64,000 nucleotides of DNA from Bacteroidaceae bacterium. GTDB lineage: Bacteria > Bacteroidota > Bacteroidia > Bacteroidales > Bacteroidaceae. The DNA is taken from positions 40,462 through 104,461 of the forward strand of contig JAGCGS010000048.1 in assembly GCA_017649485.1 (NCBI GenBank), in the 5' to 3' direction. A model generated the notes under the pieces. That model searched no databases. It was not told the origin of the DNA and saw only the letters and a program-made list of their open reading frames with translations. The number at the start of each line of letters is the position of its first letter. The first letter of the stretch is position 1. This document shows positions 18,064 through 32,699 of this stretch, one piece after another. The translations under genes were made by a program, and so were the position numbers.

Positions 18064-20036
18064 TGGTTATGAAAAAGTTATTTATTACTGCAATAGTACT
18101 TTGCCTATGTGGAAGTGCTTCGGCTCAGAAGGAGTTTAAGCTTGCTTCACCGAATGGTAGGGTGACGACTGAGATATCATTGGAAGATCAGCTCACTTAC
18201 TCCATTTCTTTGGATGGTAAAGAAGTGATGGATGATTCGCCTATCGGTGTTACTCTGACTACAGGTGAGGTTTGGGGTAAAAGCCCTAAGCTGAGTTCGA
18301 AGAAAACTCAGAAGGTAGATCATATGATTCCTTCACCCTTTTATCGCGCCAAGGAGCTGAGAGATAATTACAATGCCTTGACCCTTACTTTCAAGGGCGA
18401 TTACGCAGTGGAGTTCCGCGCCTACGATGACGGTATAGCATACCGTTTATCAACCACCCGCAAGACTCCTTTCTTCATTCAAAAGGAGAACACAATGTTT
18501 GAGTTTGATGGCGATGACAAAGTAACTGCTTCTTATGTTTCTGCTGGTAAGGATGGTGACTTTACTTCTCAGTTTGGCAACTCGTTTGAGAATATCTACA
18601 GCGAATATAAGGTTTCCGACATGAAGAAAGACCGACTGACTTTCCTCCCTGTGTTTGTGGAAACTGAGGGTGGTAAAGTGTGCATCACTGAGACAAATCT
18701 GGAAAGCTATCCAGGTCTATATCTCATTGGAACAGGGTCTGACAAAATGCAATCAGTCAATGCACCTTATCCTAAAACGATGAAGCAGGGCGGACACAAT
18801 ATGTTACAGGAGCTTGTGAGCGAGGGAGAGAATTATATAGCTAAAATCAATGGTCCGCGTACTTTCCCTTGGAGAATTGCTGTAGTATCTAAGGAGGACA
18901 AGGATATAGCTGCCAGCACATTGAGTTATCTGCTGGGTGAACCCAGCAGAGTAGCTGATTATAGTTGGGTGAAGCCTGGCAAGGTGGCTTGGGACTGGTG
19001 GAACGACTGGAACATCTCTGGTGTGGATTTCCGTGCCGGCATCAATACCGAGACTTATAAGTACTATATTGACTTTGCTTCTCAAAAAGGTATTGAGTAT
19101 GTGATTTTGGATGAAGGCTGGGCTGTGAACCTCAAAGCCGACCTGCTGCAGATTATTCCTGAGATTGACCTGAAAGGCATTGTCGATTACGGCAAGCAGA
19201 AGGGCGTGGGCATCATCCTCTGGGCAGGCTACTACGCCTTTAACCGTGATATGGAGAATGTTTGCAAGTATTTCTCCGACATGGGTGTCAAGGGATTCAA
19301 GATAGACTTCATGGATCGAGACGACCAGCTGATGACTGAGTTTATGTATAGGGCTGCCTCAACCTGTGCCAAGTATCATTTGCTGGCTGACTTCCACGGA
19401 ACTTACAAGCCTTCTGGACTGAACCGCACTTATCCTAACGTGATAAACTTTGAGGGTGTGCATGGCTTGGAGCAGATGAAGTGGGAGCCTGCCACATGCG
19501 ACCAGCTCAAGTATGATGTTACAATACCATATATCCGTCAGCTGGCTGGTCCGATGGATTATACCCAAGGTGCCATGCTGAATGGAGGCGTGAGAAACTA
19601 CCATCCGTTCAACTCGGAGCCGATGAGCCAGGGTACTCGATGCCATCAGTTGGGTCTGTATGTGGTGCTGGATTCTCCACTCAATATGCTGTGTGATTCT
19701 CCTACGAATTATCTGCGTGAGCCTGAATGTACCGATTTCATCGCTAAAATACCAACTGTATGGGACGAAACACGTATCTTGGATGGCAAGTTAGGCGAGT
19801 ATATCGTTACGGCACGTCGAAGTGGAAATACTTGGTATGTGGGTGGCTTGACCAATCGCGAGGCAAGAGACCTGACTATCGACCTTTCGTTCCTCAGTGG
19901 AAAGCGCATGCAGCTCTTCAAGGATGGTGTGAATGCCGACCGCAAGGCTTCTGACTATAAACTCACCAATGAGACAGCTGGTCGCCTGCAGATTCATCTC
20001 GCCCCTGGCGGTGGCTTCGCAGCTAAGATTCAATAG
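18060..20036 (+). CDS. Glycoside hydrolase family 97, alpha-galactosidase-like
   Basis: 658 residues with a signal peptide; the start may be the ATG at 18069 (MKKLFITAIVLCLCGSASA). The N-terminal beta-super-sandwich (about 25-270) and the catalytic barrel (from about 280, WDWWNDW, LDEGWAVN) are the GH97 layout. The barrel carries GFKIDFMDRDDQ, whose Asp matches the nucleophile position of retaining GH97 alpha-galactosidases rather than the inverting SusB-type Glu pair. That assignment rests on motif memory. It is coupled to the GH2 gene upstream. Confidence 0.88.
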   Translation: MMVMKKLFITAIVLCLCGSASAQKEFKLASPNGRVTTEISLEDQLTYSISLDGKEVMDDSPIGVTLTTGEVWGKSPKLSSKKTQKVDHMIPSPFYRAKELRDNYNALTLTFKGDYAVEFRAYDDGIAYRLSTTRKTPFFIQKENTMFEFDGDDKVTASYVSAGKDGDFTSQFGNSFENIYSEYKVSDMKKDRLTFLPVFVETEGGKVCITETNLESYPGLYLIGTGSDKMQSVNAPYPKTMKQGGHNMLQELVSEGENYIAKINGPRTFPWRIAVVSKEDKDIAASTLSYLLGEPSRVADYSWVKPGKVAWDWWNDWNISGVDFRAGINTETYKYYIDFASQKGIEYVILDEGWAVNLKADLLQIIPEIDLKGIVDYGKQKGVGIILWAGYYAFNRDMENVCKYFSDMGVKGFKIDFMDRDDQLMTEFMYRAASTCAKYHLLADFHGTYKPSGLNRTYPNVINFEGVHGLEQMKWEPATCDQLKYDVTIPYIRQLAGPMDYTQGAMLNGGVRNYHPFNSEPMSQGTRCHQLGLYVVLDSPLNMLCDSPTNYLREPECTDFIAKIPTVWDETRILDGKLGEYIVTARRSGNTWYVGGLTNREARDLTIDLSFLSGKRMQLFKDGVNADRKASDYKLTNETAGRLQIHLAPGGGFAAKIQ

Positions 20037-20042
20037 CGCTCT

Positions 20043-20495
20043 TTAAAACACAGATAAGAGTACACCTATTAGAATAATATATCTGAGCAACTTGCCTAAA
20101 ATCATCGCTATGATGGTGATGGGCAAGTTGCTTCGCATTAAACCCAGAGCAACAGCAATGGGACCTCCAACAAAAGGTAAGAAGGCGAAGAACGCCATCC
20201 AGGCTCCTTTGCCTTGTAGGAATTTCTGTGCTTTCAGTACATGCTTCTCTTTGATGTGGAAATATCTCTCTATCCATTCCATCTTGCCTAAGCTTCCTAA
20301 CCAATAACAAGTCATGCCGCCCAATGTATTTCCAATAGTAGCAGATATCAGGATGCCGATAGGACTTAATCCTAATGATAACAGACCCGTGAGTACGAGC
20401 TCAGAGCTGAAAGGTATGAGGCTACCCGCTAAGAAAGCTGTAAGTAGCATACCAATATAACCCCAGTCGGTCATGAGTTGTACGAAAGCATCCAT
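20043..20495 (-). CDS. VTT/DedA-type (YqaA-like) membrane protein
   Basis: 150 residues from the ATG at 20495 (MDAFVQLMTDWGYIG); the frame extends upstream to 20570 but would overlap the preceding gene by 73 bases. Several membrane helices surround the VTT signature region (GNTLGGMTCYWLG, FLPFVGGPIAVALG). Family members are implicated in lipid scrambling and membrane integrity. The Bacteroidetes members are not characterised. It is the last gene of the cysE-to-VTT run, two bases after the preceding stop. Confidence 0.8.
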   Translation of the reverse strand: MDAFVQLMTDWGYIGMLLTAFLAGSLIPFSSELVLTGLLSLGLSPIGILISATIGNTLGGMTCYWLGSLGKMEWIERYFHIKEKHVLKAQKFLQGKGAWMAFFAFLPFVGGPIAVALGLMRSNLPITIIAMILGKLLRYIILIGVLLSVF

Positions 20496-20497
20496 GA

Positions 20498-24919
<4,422 letters not shown>

Positions 24920-24920
24920 A

Positions 24921-26591
24921 TCATTCTCCCTTCTTCTCATTCAATTCACGTTTTTTCCTTTCTGGGTATGATTCTTTGCGGGGTTTCCCACTGCCTTTCC
25001 TATCGAAAGGTTTCTTGCCACCATCTTTGCGGAAAGGCCTTTCACCATCTTTACGGAAAGGTTTGTGTTCGCCTTCTTTGCGGAAAGATTTGCCTTCACC
25101 ATCTTTTCTAAACGGTTTACGGTCACCCTCTTTACGGAAAGGCTTGCCTTCTCCGTCTTTTCTGAAAGGTTTCTTATCGCCAAAAGGCTTCCTGTCACCC
25201 TCCTTGCGGAAAGGTCTATCTCCTTCTGAACGGAATTGCCTTTCGTGTTCTTTTTTTAGCTCAGGATGTAACTTTTCCTCTTCAAGGCGCTTACGCTTAG
25301 CCTCTGCTTTTTCATAGCGTTCCAGTTCAGCTAATCGGTGTTCCTCTGGAGAGAGCCATTTGCTGTGATTGACACGTTTTTTAGGCTTTTCATCTGGATT
25401 CTCATCTCTTTTCTTATCCAGCTCTTCACCGGCTTCACGAAATTGAACATATTTGCCTTCGAAGATTTCATATTCACGGAATGAGCACTCCAACTCACCA
25501 TTTAGCACGGCGATTTTACGGGTAGGCTTCAAGCCAATTTGGTCGAAACACTCCTCGCGATAGCTCAATACCCAAGCCTGTCCGCCCACAAAAGCATGTT
25601 TCAGTCGTTCGCCAATTGTGGCATACAACTCCAGGATGTTATCAGATGAGATTCGTTCACCATAAGGGGGATTGGTTATCATCACCGATTTCTCTGTGGG
25701 TTGTACAAAATCCTTGATGTCTCTCATCTCTATATCGATAATACGAGTCATACCTGCACGCTTGATGTTACCTCGAGTAGTAGCAACCATTTTGGGGTTG
25801 TTGTCGTAGGCATAAATATGGTGTTCGAACTCACGTTCTTGTGATTCATCGTTGTAGATAGACTCCAACAGTTCTGCATCGAAGTCAGGCCAACGTTCGA
25901 AAGCATAGCCCTGATTCCTGAAGATACCAGGAGCCATATTCTTGGCAATCAAAGCAGCTTCTATTGGTATAGTGCCAGAACCACACATCGGGTCTATCAA
26001 GTCGGTTTCACCTTGCCAACCAGTCATCATAATCAATCCGGCTGCCAACACCTCGTTCAGTGGAGCCTCACCAGTTTCTGAACGATAACCTCGTCTGTGG
26101 AGTGACTCTCCAGAAGAGTCAAGTGAGAGGGTACACTGGTTGTCATTGATATGGATATTGAGTGTGATATCAGGATTCTTCACGCTGACACTGGGGCGTT
26201 TACCTTCTTTGTCACGGAAGTAGTCGGCTATGGCATCCTTCACCTTATAGCTTACATACATGGAGTGGCGGAACTCCTCGCTATGTACAGTAGCATCAAC
26301 GGCAAAAGTCTGGTCAACTGAGAGAAAATCTTCCCAAGCCAGACTCTTTACAGCTTCATAGACCTCATCAGCATTATTGGCCTCAAACTGTTTGATGGGT
26401 TTGAGTATGCGTAAAGCGGTATGTAGTGAGAAGTTGGCGAGATACATCATACGCTTGTCGCCTGTAAAGCTTACCATGCGCTTGCCGATCTCCACGTTTT
26501 CAGCACCTAAAGTAGTCAGTTCCTTCGCCAACACCTCTTCCAGTCCCTGGAAGGTCTTGGCTATCAATGTAAAGTTCTCGTTATATTGCAT
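24921..26591 (-). CDS. THUMP-domain class I RNA methyltransferase with repeat tail
   Basis: 556 residues. A ferredoxin-like/THUMP domain (about 1-160) precedes a Rossmann methyltransferase with [16 protein letters not shown] and the catalytic NPPYGER, as in RlmL/RlmK-type 23S rRNA guanine methyltransferases (single-module form). The last 150 residues are a Lys/Arg/Gly-rich tail containing about seven 9-residue repeats (KPFRKDGEG and variants), likely an RNA-binding extension. It overlaps the cysE end by 11 bases. The base-specific target is inferred from family only. Confidence 0.88.
   Translation of the reverse strand: MQYNENFTLIAKTFQGLEEVLAKELTTLGAENVEIGKRMVSFTGDKRMMYLANFSLHTALRILKPIKQFEANNADEVYEAVKSLAWEDFLSVDQTFAVDATVHSEEFRHSMYVSYKVKDAIADYFRDKEGKRPSVSVKNPDITLNIHINDNQCTLSLDSSGESLHRRGYRSETGEAPLNEVLAAGLIMMTGWQGETDLIDPMCGSGTIPIEAALIAKNMAPGIFRNQGYAFERWPDFDAELLESIYNDESQEREFEHHIYAYDNNPKMVATTRGNIKRAGMTRIIDIEMRDIKDFVQPTEKSVMITNPPYGERISSDNILELYATIGERLKHAFVGGQAWVLSYREECFDQIGLKPTRKIAVLNGELECSFREYEIFEGKYVQFREAGEELDKKRDENPDEKPKKRVNHSKWLSPEEHRLAELERYEKAEAKRKRLEEEKLHPELKKEHERQFRSEGDRPFRKEGDRKPFGDKKPFRKDGEGKPFRKEGDRKPFRKDGEGKSFRKEGEHKPFRKDGERPFRKDGGKKPFDRKGSGKPRKESYPERKKRELNEKKGE
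24990..25220 (-). repeat. 27-bp in-frame tandem repeats in methyltransferase tail
   Basis: The coding strand repeats a 27-base unit encoding [36 protein letters not shown] and similar. Unit lengths vary by one or two codons, so copy number could change by slippage without breaking the frame. Confidence 0.8.
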
Positions 26592-27507
26592 AATTCTTAA
26601 AATTGTCTATTTCTTTGGCACGATTTTGGGTAATTCTGGCTCCTGGTCTCACATCTTCTGTCACCCAGATATTGCCACCAACAGTCGCGCCTTTACCAAT
26701 GGTGATTCGTCCCAAGATAGTGGCATTTGAATAGATGATGACATTGTCCTCCAATTTAGGATGACGAGGAATGCCCTTGATAGGTTTGCCGTCAGCATCC
26801 AAAGGGAAGCTTCTTGCACCTAAGGTAACACCCTGATACAGTTTCACATTGTTGCCTATCACACAGGTCTCGCCAATCACCACACCAGTACCATGATCAA
26901 TGGCAAAGCTATGTCCGATTTGAGCTCCCGGATGAATATCGATACCCGTCTCGCTATGTGCCTGTTCGGTAATGATGCGAGGAATCAAAGGCACACCTAA
27001 TAATAGCAACTGATGTGCGATGCGGTAGTTGGTGATAGCCCTGATAGCCGGGTAACAAGAAATAACTTCGCCATAGTTATGTGCGGCTGGGTCGCCATTA
27101 AACATCGCCTCAACATCTGTTGCCAAGATTCGTCTCAACTCCGGCAATGAAGCCATAAACCTCAATGCCAACTGGTTTGCCTCCTGTTGTTGGCAATCCG
27201 TACAACTGCAATCTTCATCGGTATCATCGAAGCAAAGCCCTGCCAGGATTTGGCTTTTTAATAAATTAAAAGCCTTTTCTGTATGAACGCCAATGTGATA
27301 CACAATATTACGACTATTGACGGCAGAGTTGCCAAAATAGCCAGGAAACAACAAAGCCCTCAGCTCTTCAACCAATTGATGAATGGTTGTTGCCGATGGC
27401 AGAGGACTGTCATCTGAATGGCGATGGAACAGACCCTGGTATAGCTGGCTGTCTGATAGTTCCTGCACTACAGTGGCCAAAGTATCTGAAAAGTTACCTA
27501 TTTCCAT
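26581..27507 (-). CDS. cysE: Serine O-acetyltransferase
   Basis: Makes O-acetylserine from serine and acetyl-CoA, the substrate of the divergent cysK product. 308 residues: a helical N-terminal domain, then a left-handed beta-helix of hexapeptide repeats (HPGAQIGHSFAIDHGTGVVIGE, GVTLGA, HPKLEDNVIIYSNATILG). The active-site His/Asp pair is visible in AIDHGTG. A CSCTDC segment in the middle of the helical part is unusual-looking, possibly metal binding. Longer N-terminus than E. coli CysE, as in EpsC-type proteins. Confidence 0.92.
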   Translation of the reverse strand: MEIGNFSDTLATVVQELSDSQLYQGLFHRHSDDSPLPSATTIHQLVEELRALLFPGYFGNSAVNSRNIVYHIGVHTEKAFNLLKSQILAGLCFDDTDEDCSCTDCQQQEANQLALRFMASLPELRRILATDVEAMFNGDPAAHNYGEVISCYPAIRAITNYRIAHQLLLLGVPLIPRIITEQAHSETGIDIHPGAQIGHSFAIDHGTGVVIGETCVIGNNVKLYQGVTLGARSFPLDADGKPIKGIPRHPKLEDNVIIYSNATILGRITIGKGATVGGNIWVTEDVRPGARITQNRAKEIDNFKNYAI

Positions 27508-27527
27508 AGACGATGCGAATTAGAATG

Positions 27528-27576
27528 CAAATTTACATAGAATTATTGATTTTTTATCAATAAACCTCTATCTTTG
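27528..27576. promoter_or_regulatory. Back-to-back cysE and cysK promoters
   Basis: For cysE (minus) TAAATTTG lies at 27535-27528 with TTG at 27560-27558. For cysK (plus) TTG is at 27546-27548 and TATCTTTG at 27569-27576, spacer 20. The two -33 regions interleave, so the pathway genes could be regulated by one protein bound between them. Confidence 0.7.
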
Positions 27577-27618
27577 TGCCGACAAAACTTTTTTAAAGTA
27601 CTTTTAAACAGATTTATC

Positions 27619-28566
27619 ATGGCTAATATTGCGAAACAACTAACAGAGTTAGTGGGGAACACCCCATTATTGGAACTAAGAAATTTAAGAGAGAAGAAAA
27701 ATTTGCAGGCTTCCATCATTGCAAAACTTGAGTATTTTAACCCAGCAGGCAGTGTGAAAGATCGTGTGGCTTTGGCTATGATTGAGGATGCTGAAGCCAA
27801 GGGCATCTTGCAACCTGGAGCTACCATTATTGAGCCTACCAGTGGTAACACTGGTGTAGGATTAGCTTTTGTATCGTCTGCTAAAGGCTACAAACTGATA
27901 CTGACAATGCCGGATACCATGAGTATTGAGCGCCGTAATTTACTGAAGGCTTTAGGTGCAAAGGTTGTCTTAACCCCAGGATCAGCTGGTATGAAGGGAG
28001 CCATTGCCAAAGCTGAAGAGTTGCAAGCATCAACACCTGGCAGCTGGATCCCTCAACAGTTCAATAATCCATCTAATCCTGCCATTCATTTAAAGACCAC
28101 AGGCGAGGAGATTTGGCGAGATACTGATGGCAAGGTGGATATCTTTGTTGCTGGCGTAGGCACTGGAGGTACCGTAAGTGGTGTAGGCCAAGCTTTGAAG
28201 CAGCATAATCCAAGTGTTAAGATTGTAGCGGTAGAACCAGCCAGCTCTCCTGTACTGAGTGGTGGGCAATCAGGACCTCATAAAATCCAAGGTATTGGTG
28301 CAGGTTTCGTGCCTGACAACTTCAATGCATCTGTCATCGATGAGGTGTTGACCATCGAGAATGATGAAGCTATCCTGGCAAGTCGTCAAGTGGCACAAAG
28401 CGAAGGTTTATTGGTGGGGATATCGTCTGGAGCAGCATTAGCAGGTGCCGTTAGGTTAGCCCAAAGACCTGAGAACAAAGGCAAGACCATTGTTGCATTG
28501 TTGCCTGATACAGGAGAAAGATATCTTTCCACAGTCCTTTATGCTTTTGAGGAATATCCACTGTAA
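27619..28566 (+). CDS. cysK: Cysteine synthase A
   Basis: PLP enzyme converting O-acetylserine and sulfide to cysteine. 315 residues from the ATG at 27619 ([13 protein letters not shown]). The PLP lysine is Lys47 in NPAGSVKDR; the substrate loop TSGNTG is at 74-79 and the PLP-phosphate loop is GTGGTVSG. It is divergent from cysE with shared control region. The frame extends upstream of the chosen start but passes through the promoter. Confidence 0.96.
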   Translation: MANIAKQLTELVGNTPLLELRNLREKKNLQASIIAKLEYFNPAGSVKDRVALAMIEDAEAKGILQPGATIIEPTSGNTGVGLAFVSSAKGYKLILTMPDTMSIERRNLLKALGAKVVLTPGSAGMKGAIAKAEELQASTPGSWIPQQFNNPSNPAIHLKTTGEEIWRDTDGKVDIFVAGVGTGGTVSGVGQALKQHNPSVKIVAVEPASSPVLSGGQSGPHKIQGIGAGFVPDNFNASVIDEVLTIENDEAILASRQVAQSEGLLVGISSGAALAGAVRLAQRPENKGKTIVALLPDTGERYLSTVLYAFEEYPL

Positions 28567-28574
28567 TATTCCCC

Positions 28575-28721
28575 CTGCTCGGCTGGATTGCAAATCCAGC
28601 CGCATTGAGTATAAGGATTTTTAATCCGATTATTCTCCGCATTACAAATGCTCATATTCCCTTCCGTCGGATTACAAATCCGACGGATCAAAAGGGAGCG
28701 AGCTGCAATCCAGCCGAGCAG
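28575..28721. repeat. Nested palindromes between cysK and rnr
   Basis: An outer perfect 18-bp inverted repeat (28575-28592 with 28704-28721) encloses four hairpins: 28580-28602, 28615-28627, 28639-28651 and 28664-28686. Three share the core ATTRCAAAT, with different but matching stem arms (CGGCTGG/CCAGCCG, GC/GC, CCGTCGG/CCGACGG). It lies between converging genes and could act as a terminator, but the conserved core looks like a REP-type mobile repeat family. Confidence 0.8.
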
Positions 28722-28728
28722 ATTATGT

Positions 28729-30876
28729 TTATGCCAGCTCGTAATCAAGCTGCTTCTTCTCCAAATCTGCCCTTGCCACTTTCACATTCAATTCATCACC
28801 TAACTGATAAACATGGTGGTTCCTGCGTCCTCGCAAGCAATAGTTCTTCTCATCGAACTCATAGTAATCATCATCCAGATCACGCATTGGCACCAAACCT
28901 TCGCACTTACTCTCATTCAACTCTACATAAATGCCCCATTCGCTGATACCGGAGATAACACCAGGGAATACCTGTCCAATCTTGTCTTGCATAAACTCTA
29001 CCTGTTTATACTTAATGGAGGCACGTTCTGCTTGAGCTGCAACCTCTTCCATCTTGCTTGACTGCTCGCACATGCCCTCATATTTCTTCACATTCGCACT
29101 TCGGCCTTCTTTCTCCAAATATAGCGTCAACAAACGGTGCACCATCATATCAGGATAGCGGCGGATGGGCGAGGTGAAATGGGTGTAATAATCGAATGCC
29201 AAGCCATAGTGTCCAATGTTGGTAGTGGTGTAGTACGCTTTTTGCATAGCACGGATAGATATGTTTTCTATCAGATTCTCCTCTTTCTTACCATGCACAT
29301 CTTTCAGCAAGTTGTTCAATGACTTGGTAATATCGTTTCTCGACCCACTTGTTCTGAGTCGGTAACCGAAACGAGAGATGAACTGCGACAGGTTTTCCAA
29401 CTTCTCTGGGTCAGGTAAATCATGTACACGATAAACGAAAGTCTTGGCTTTCTTACCTTTGCCCACTCGTCCTATTCTTTCTGCCACAGTACGGTTAGCC
29501 AAAAGCATGAATTCCTCTATCAGTTTGTTGGCATCTTTCGACTCCTTGAAGAACACGCTCAGCGGCTTGCCTTTCTCGTCAATCTTGAACTTTACCTCCA
29601 CACGGTCGAAGTTGATGGCTCCATCCTTGAAACGTCTTTCTCTCAATTTCTTAGCCATCCCATCCAATACCAGAATCTCATCAGCGAACTCTCCTTTACG
29701 ACTTTCGATGATATCCTGCACTTCTTCGTAGCAGAACCTACGGTTGCTCTTGATGATAGTTCGAACAATGCGTGATTTTCTCACATAAGCATCTTCATCC
29801 ATATCGAAAACTACCGAGTATGCCAATTTCTCCTCATCTGGTCGTAAAGAGCAAAGATCATTACAGAGTTTCTCTGGCAACATGGGTATAGTGCGATCCA
29901 CTAAATAGACAGAGGTAGCTCTGTTCAATGCTTCTTTGTCGATGATACCACCTTCTTCTACATAGTGAGTCACATCGGCAATGTGCACACCCACTTCCCA
30001 CAATCCATTCTCCATCTTGCGGATAGATAAGGCATCGTCGAAGTCTTTGGCATCAGCAGGATCACATGTGAAAGTCAACACATTACGGAAATCTTCTCGC
30101 TTGGCAATCTCCTCTTCCGTAATAACACTACTGATTTTCTCTGCAGCGGTTACCACTCGCTTTGGATAAACATAAGGCAAACCGAACTCGGCGAGAATGG
30201 CATGCATCTCAGCATTGTTGTCGCCCGCAGGTCCCAATACATCAATCACTTTGCCTATTGGGTTCTTCAACTCATCAGGCCATTCCACCACCTTCACCAC
30301 AGCTTTGTCACCATCCTTACCGTCTTTCAGGTTCTCTTTCGGGATGAAGATGTCGTTGGCAAGTGTTCGGCTCTCAGTCAACAAGAAGGCATATCCCCAT
30401 TTGGTTACACTCAAGGTACCCACAAAGGTATCATTGGATCTCTCTAAAATCTCCACCACCTCAGCTTCCAGCATGTGACGCTTACGCTTAGCGAAAAATG
30501 CAACCTTCACCTTGTCGCCATTCATGGCATGTGCAGAGTTTCTCTCAGCAATCAAGATGGGGTCACCACCATCGTCAGGCAGGAAAGTATTCTTGCCGTT
30601 GCTCTTTCGTTGGAAGGTTCCTGTCATCTCTACGCCTCTGTTATTCAGCTTGTAGCGATGCTTGCTCGACTCCTTGATAAAGTCGTCTGCGATGAAATCA
30701 TACAAAATCTCCATGCATAGCATCTTCAGAGGATGAGTAGTTAGCCTCAAGGTGTCAAATATATATTTTTGGGGCAACTCCTCAGTAGGGTGTTGCTGGA
30801 ACAATGCTAACAGAATCTCAGTAAGCTGTTTCTTGTTCATTCGCTTACCAGCTTTCTTTTCTTTTGGTTTGCTCAT
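28729..30876 (-). CDS. rnr: Ribonuclease R
   Basis: 3'-5' hydrolytic exoribonuclease of the RNB family that degrades structured RNA. 715 residues: an N-terminal helix-turn-helix, cold-shock OB domains, the RNB catalytic domain with the acidic cluster DPADAKDFDDALS, and a C-terminal S1 domain (FPGVISGISEWGIYVEL). It is 13 bases after the esterase stop on the same strand. Slightly shorter at the C-terminus than E. coli RNase R because the basic tail is absent. Confidence 0.95.
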   Translation of the reverse strand: MSKPKEKKAGKRMNKKQLTEILLALFQQHPTEELPQKYIFDTLRLTTHPLKMLCMEILYDFIADDFIKESSKHRYKLNNRGVEMTGTFQRKSNGKNTFLPDDGGDPILIAERNSAHAMNGDKVKVAFFAKRKRHMLEAEVVEILERSNDTFVGTLSVTKWGYAFLLTESRTLANDIFIPKENLKDGKDGDKAVVKVVEWPDELKNPIGKVIDVLGPAGDNNAEMHAILAEFGLPYVYPKRVVTAAEKISSVITEEEIAKREDFRNVLTFTCDPADAKDFDDALSIRKMENGLWEVGVHIADVTHYVEEGGIIDKEALNRATSVYLVDRTIPMLPEKLCNDLCSLRPDEEKLAYSVVFDMDEDAYVRKSRIVRTIIKSNRRFCYEEVQDIIESRKGEFADEILVLDGMAKKLRERRFKDGAINFDRVEVKFKIDEKGKPLSVFFKESKDANKLIEEFMLLANRTVAERIGRVGKGKKAKTFVYRVHDLPDPEKLENLSQFISRFGYRLRTSGSRNDITKSLNNLLKDVHGKKEENLIENISIRAMQKAYYTTTNIGHYGLAFDYYTHFTSPIRRYPDMMVHRLLTLYLEKEGRSANVKKYEGMCEQSSKMEEVAAQAERASIKYKQVEFMQDKIGQVFPGVISGISEWGIYVELNESKCEGLVPMRDLDDDYYEFDEKNYCLRGRRNHHVYQLGDELNVKVARADLEKKQLDYELA

Positions 30877-30888
30877 AGTATTCGAATA

Positions 30889-32676
30889 TTATTTGGTTAA
30901 TTTTGTAAATCCATTGGCTATCATCCAACTATAGAATGCCTCTTGCCATGAGCCATTAGGTGTATTCTGATCGGCTGAAGGCCCACTTCCGCCAAATAAG
31001 CCGCCAGTCTTTTCCCCATAAATATGCAGTTCAGCATCCACTCCGGCTTTCTTCCATTCCATGAAGAGCGCCAAACAACCAGCTGCTACACTGGGATGAT
31101 CGGCATGAACTCCGATAAACAACTTGGGAGCATTGGCTGGTACTATAACATCATCCAAGGCAGGGCCATAGAGTGAACAGAGGAAAGCCGGCATCAACTC
31201 TGGGGTAGCCTTTACTGTAGCGTTAACAACCACTCCTCCACCTGCCGAGTAGCCCATAAAGCCAATCTTATCTGGGTCAATGCGCCATTCTCTGGCATGT
31301 TCTTTCACAATCTTCATCGCTTCCAGAGCGTCATTCAAAGCGTTGTCAATCTCTGGGTCGCCATCTTTCAAAACCGAAGGATTGGCATTCGCGTTTTTGA
31401 TATCAGCAAATTCTGTGACAGTGATTCTGCGAGGCATGCCTTTGCTGGTATCCACCTTGCTCATATCAGGAAATCCATTCCTCAAACGATATTTCAGCCC
31501 GATAGCGGCTATACCCCTGGCGTTCAGCCAACGGGCTATATCTTGGAACTCCGTTTGCCAAGAGAGCGATACCAAAGCTCCACCAGGACATATAATCACC
31601 GCTGTACCAGTAGCTTTACTCGTTTCTGGCAGACTGATAGTCAGAGTAGGATCAGTTACTTTTTCATACATTACCACCTCTCCAATATCGTTGGTATGCA
31701 CCACTTCTTTGTTGTCTATCGGTTGGTCATAAAGCCTGATGGTTTTCATCTGGTTAAAGCCCTTTTGAGTGATTTCCCATCCCTCGAAATCATTCCCTTT
31801 ATCGCTATATCTGAAGAGGTTGTCATATTTCTTATCACCTTTCAGCTGATAGTCGAGCCAAGCCGTTGCCATCTTGCCAAATGCACCACCCTGATGCTCA
31901 TGGTAAGTAGAAATATGTCCTACACTTGGGTAGGTTGCCAGCACTACAGGCACATGGTTGATTTGCTTGAAGTCATCCCTGCCATTAGGAGCTGCATCAT
32001 CTTCCTTACCACCTAACATATAAATAATAGGTGTAGTGAGCTTCTGTAAGTCAGCTTTTGAAATCATACCATCGAGGGGACTTCCTGGTTGGAAGGCACC
32101 AGTATTCATGCCCACCACTGTCTTGATACGCTTGTTGCCCAAGGTTCCCATCACCAATGCTTGGATACCTCCACAAGAGTAACCCATAGCAGCCACATTG
32201 TCGGCATTCACTGTTTGGAAGAATTCACTCCCTGCCCGTTGGTTTTCTTTCTCCAACCAGTTGAGGGCTTTGTCAATTAGCGATTTGGCATCATTAGTCT
32301 TGAGGCTTGATTGCTCATCGTCAATCTCCCATATTTTCGCTTCGTCAGGATCATGCTCCTCACTCCATTGTCCAACAGCCATCAGCACATAGCCATGTGA
32401 GGCAATCTCTGTCAAGAACTTGGCGTAGGGTTGTGAACTGCGATAGCAACCTCCATTGCCAAATAGCACGATAGGCAAGGCTCCCTCCACTTTACTTGCC
32501 GACTGAATATCAGCAGGTCTGTAGATAGTGAAACCTGGCAAACCCTCATCATCTGTCATCACAGCTTTGTAAGGTCCAGAACCTCCCCCATCCATCACGG
32601 CACTGTGCTTCGTTTGAGCCTGGCAATGCACTATGCCAGCCAACATCAATGTCAAAACAAACAAAAACTTATTCAT
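30889..32676 (-). CDS. Two-domain alpha/beta hydrolase (esterase), secreted
   Basis: 595 residues from the ATG at 32676; a signal peptide (MNKFLFVLTLMLAGIVHCQA) marks this start. Two hydrolase domains are joined. The first (about 30-300) has the nucleophile elbow GYSCGG; the second (about 330-595) has GYSAGG and resembles carbohydrate/xylan esterases of the BD-FAE type. In the second domain the usual C-terminal GGHG carrying the catalytic His reads KTGGLFGGSG, so its triad looks incomplete. It probably removes acyl groups from plant glycans outside the cytoplasm; this is inferred. Confidence 0.82.
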   Translation of the reverse strand: MNKFLFVLTLMLAGIVHCQAQTKHSAVMDGGGSGPYKAVMTDDEGLPGFTIYRPADIQSASKVEGALPIVLFGNGGCYRSSQPYAKFLTEIASHGYVLMAVGQWSEEHDPDEAKIWEIDDEQSSLKTNDAKSLIDKALNWLEKENQRAGSEFFQTVNADNVAAMGYSCGGIQALVMGTLGNKRIKTVVGMNTGAFQPGSPLDGMISKADLQKLTTPIIYMLGGKEDDAAPNGRDDFKQINHVPVVLATYPSVGHISTYHEHQGGAFGKMATAWLDYQLKGDKKYDNLFRYSDKGNDFEGWEITQKGFNQMKTIRLYDQPIDNKEVVHTNDIGEVVMYEKVTDPTLTISLPETSKATGTAVIICPGGALVSLSWQTEFQDIARWLNARGIAAIGLKYRLRNGFPDMSKVDTSKGMPRRITVTEFADIKNANANPSVLKDGDPEIDNALNDALEAMKIVKEHAREWRIDPDKIGFMGYSAGGGVVVNATVKATPELMPAFLCSLYGPALDDVIVPANAPKLFIGVHADHPSVAAGCLALFMEWKKAGVDAELHIYGEKTGGLFGGSGPSADQNTPNGSWQEAFYSWMIANGFTKLTK

Positions 32677-32699
32677 AGTCAATCCTTGGGTTTTCTTTG

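Noticed and set aside
28575-28721. Retron or other structured noncoding RNA
   Set aside because: No reverse transcriptase gene is near and the structure is better explained as clustered palindromic repeats.
31297-32016. 239-residue plus-strand open frame
   Set aside because: It lies wholly antisense to the esterase gene and shows no domain or start signal.
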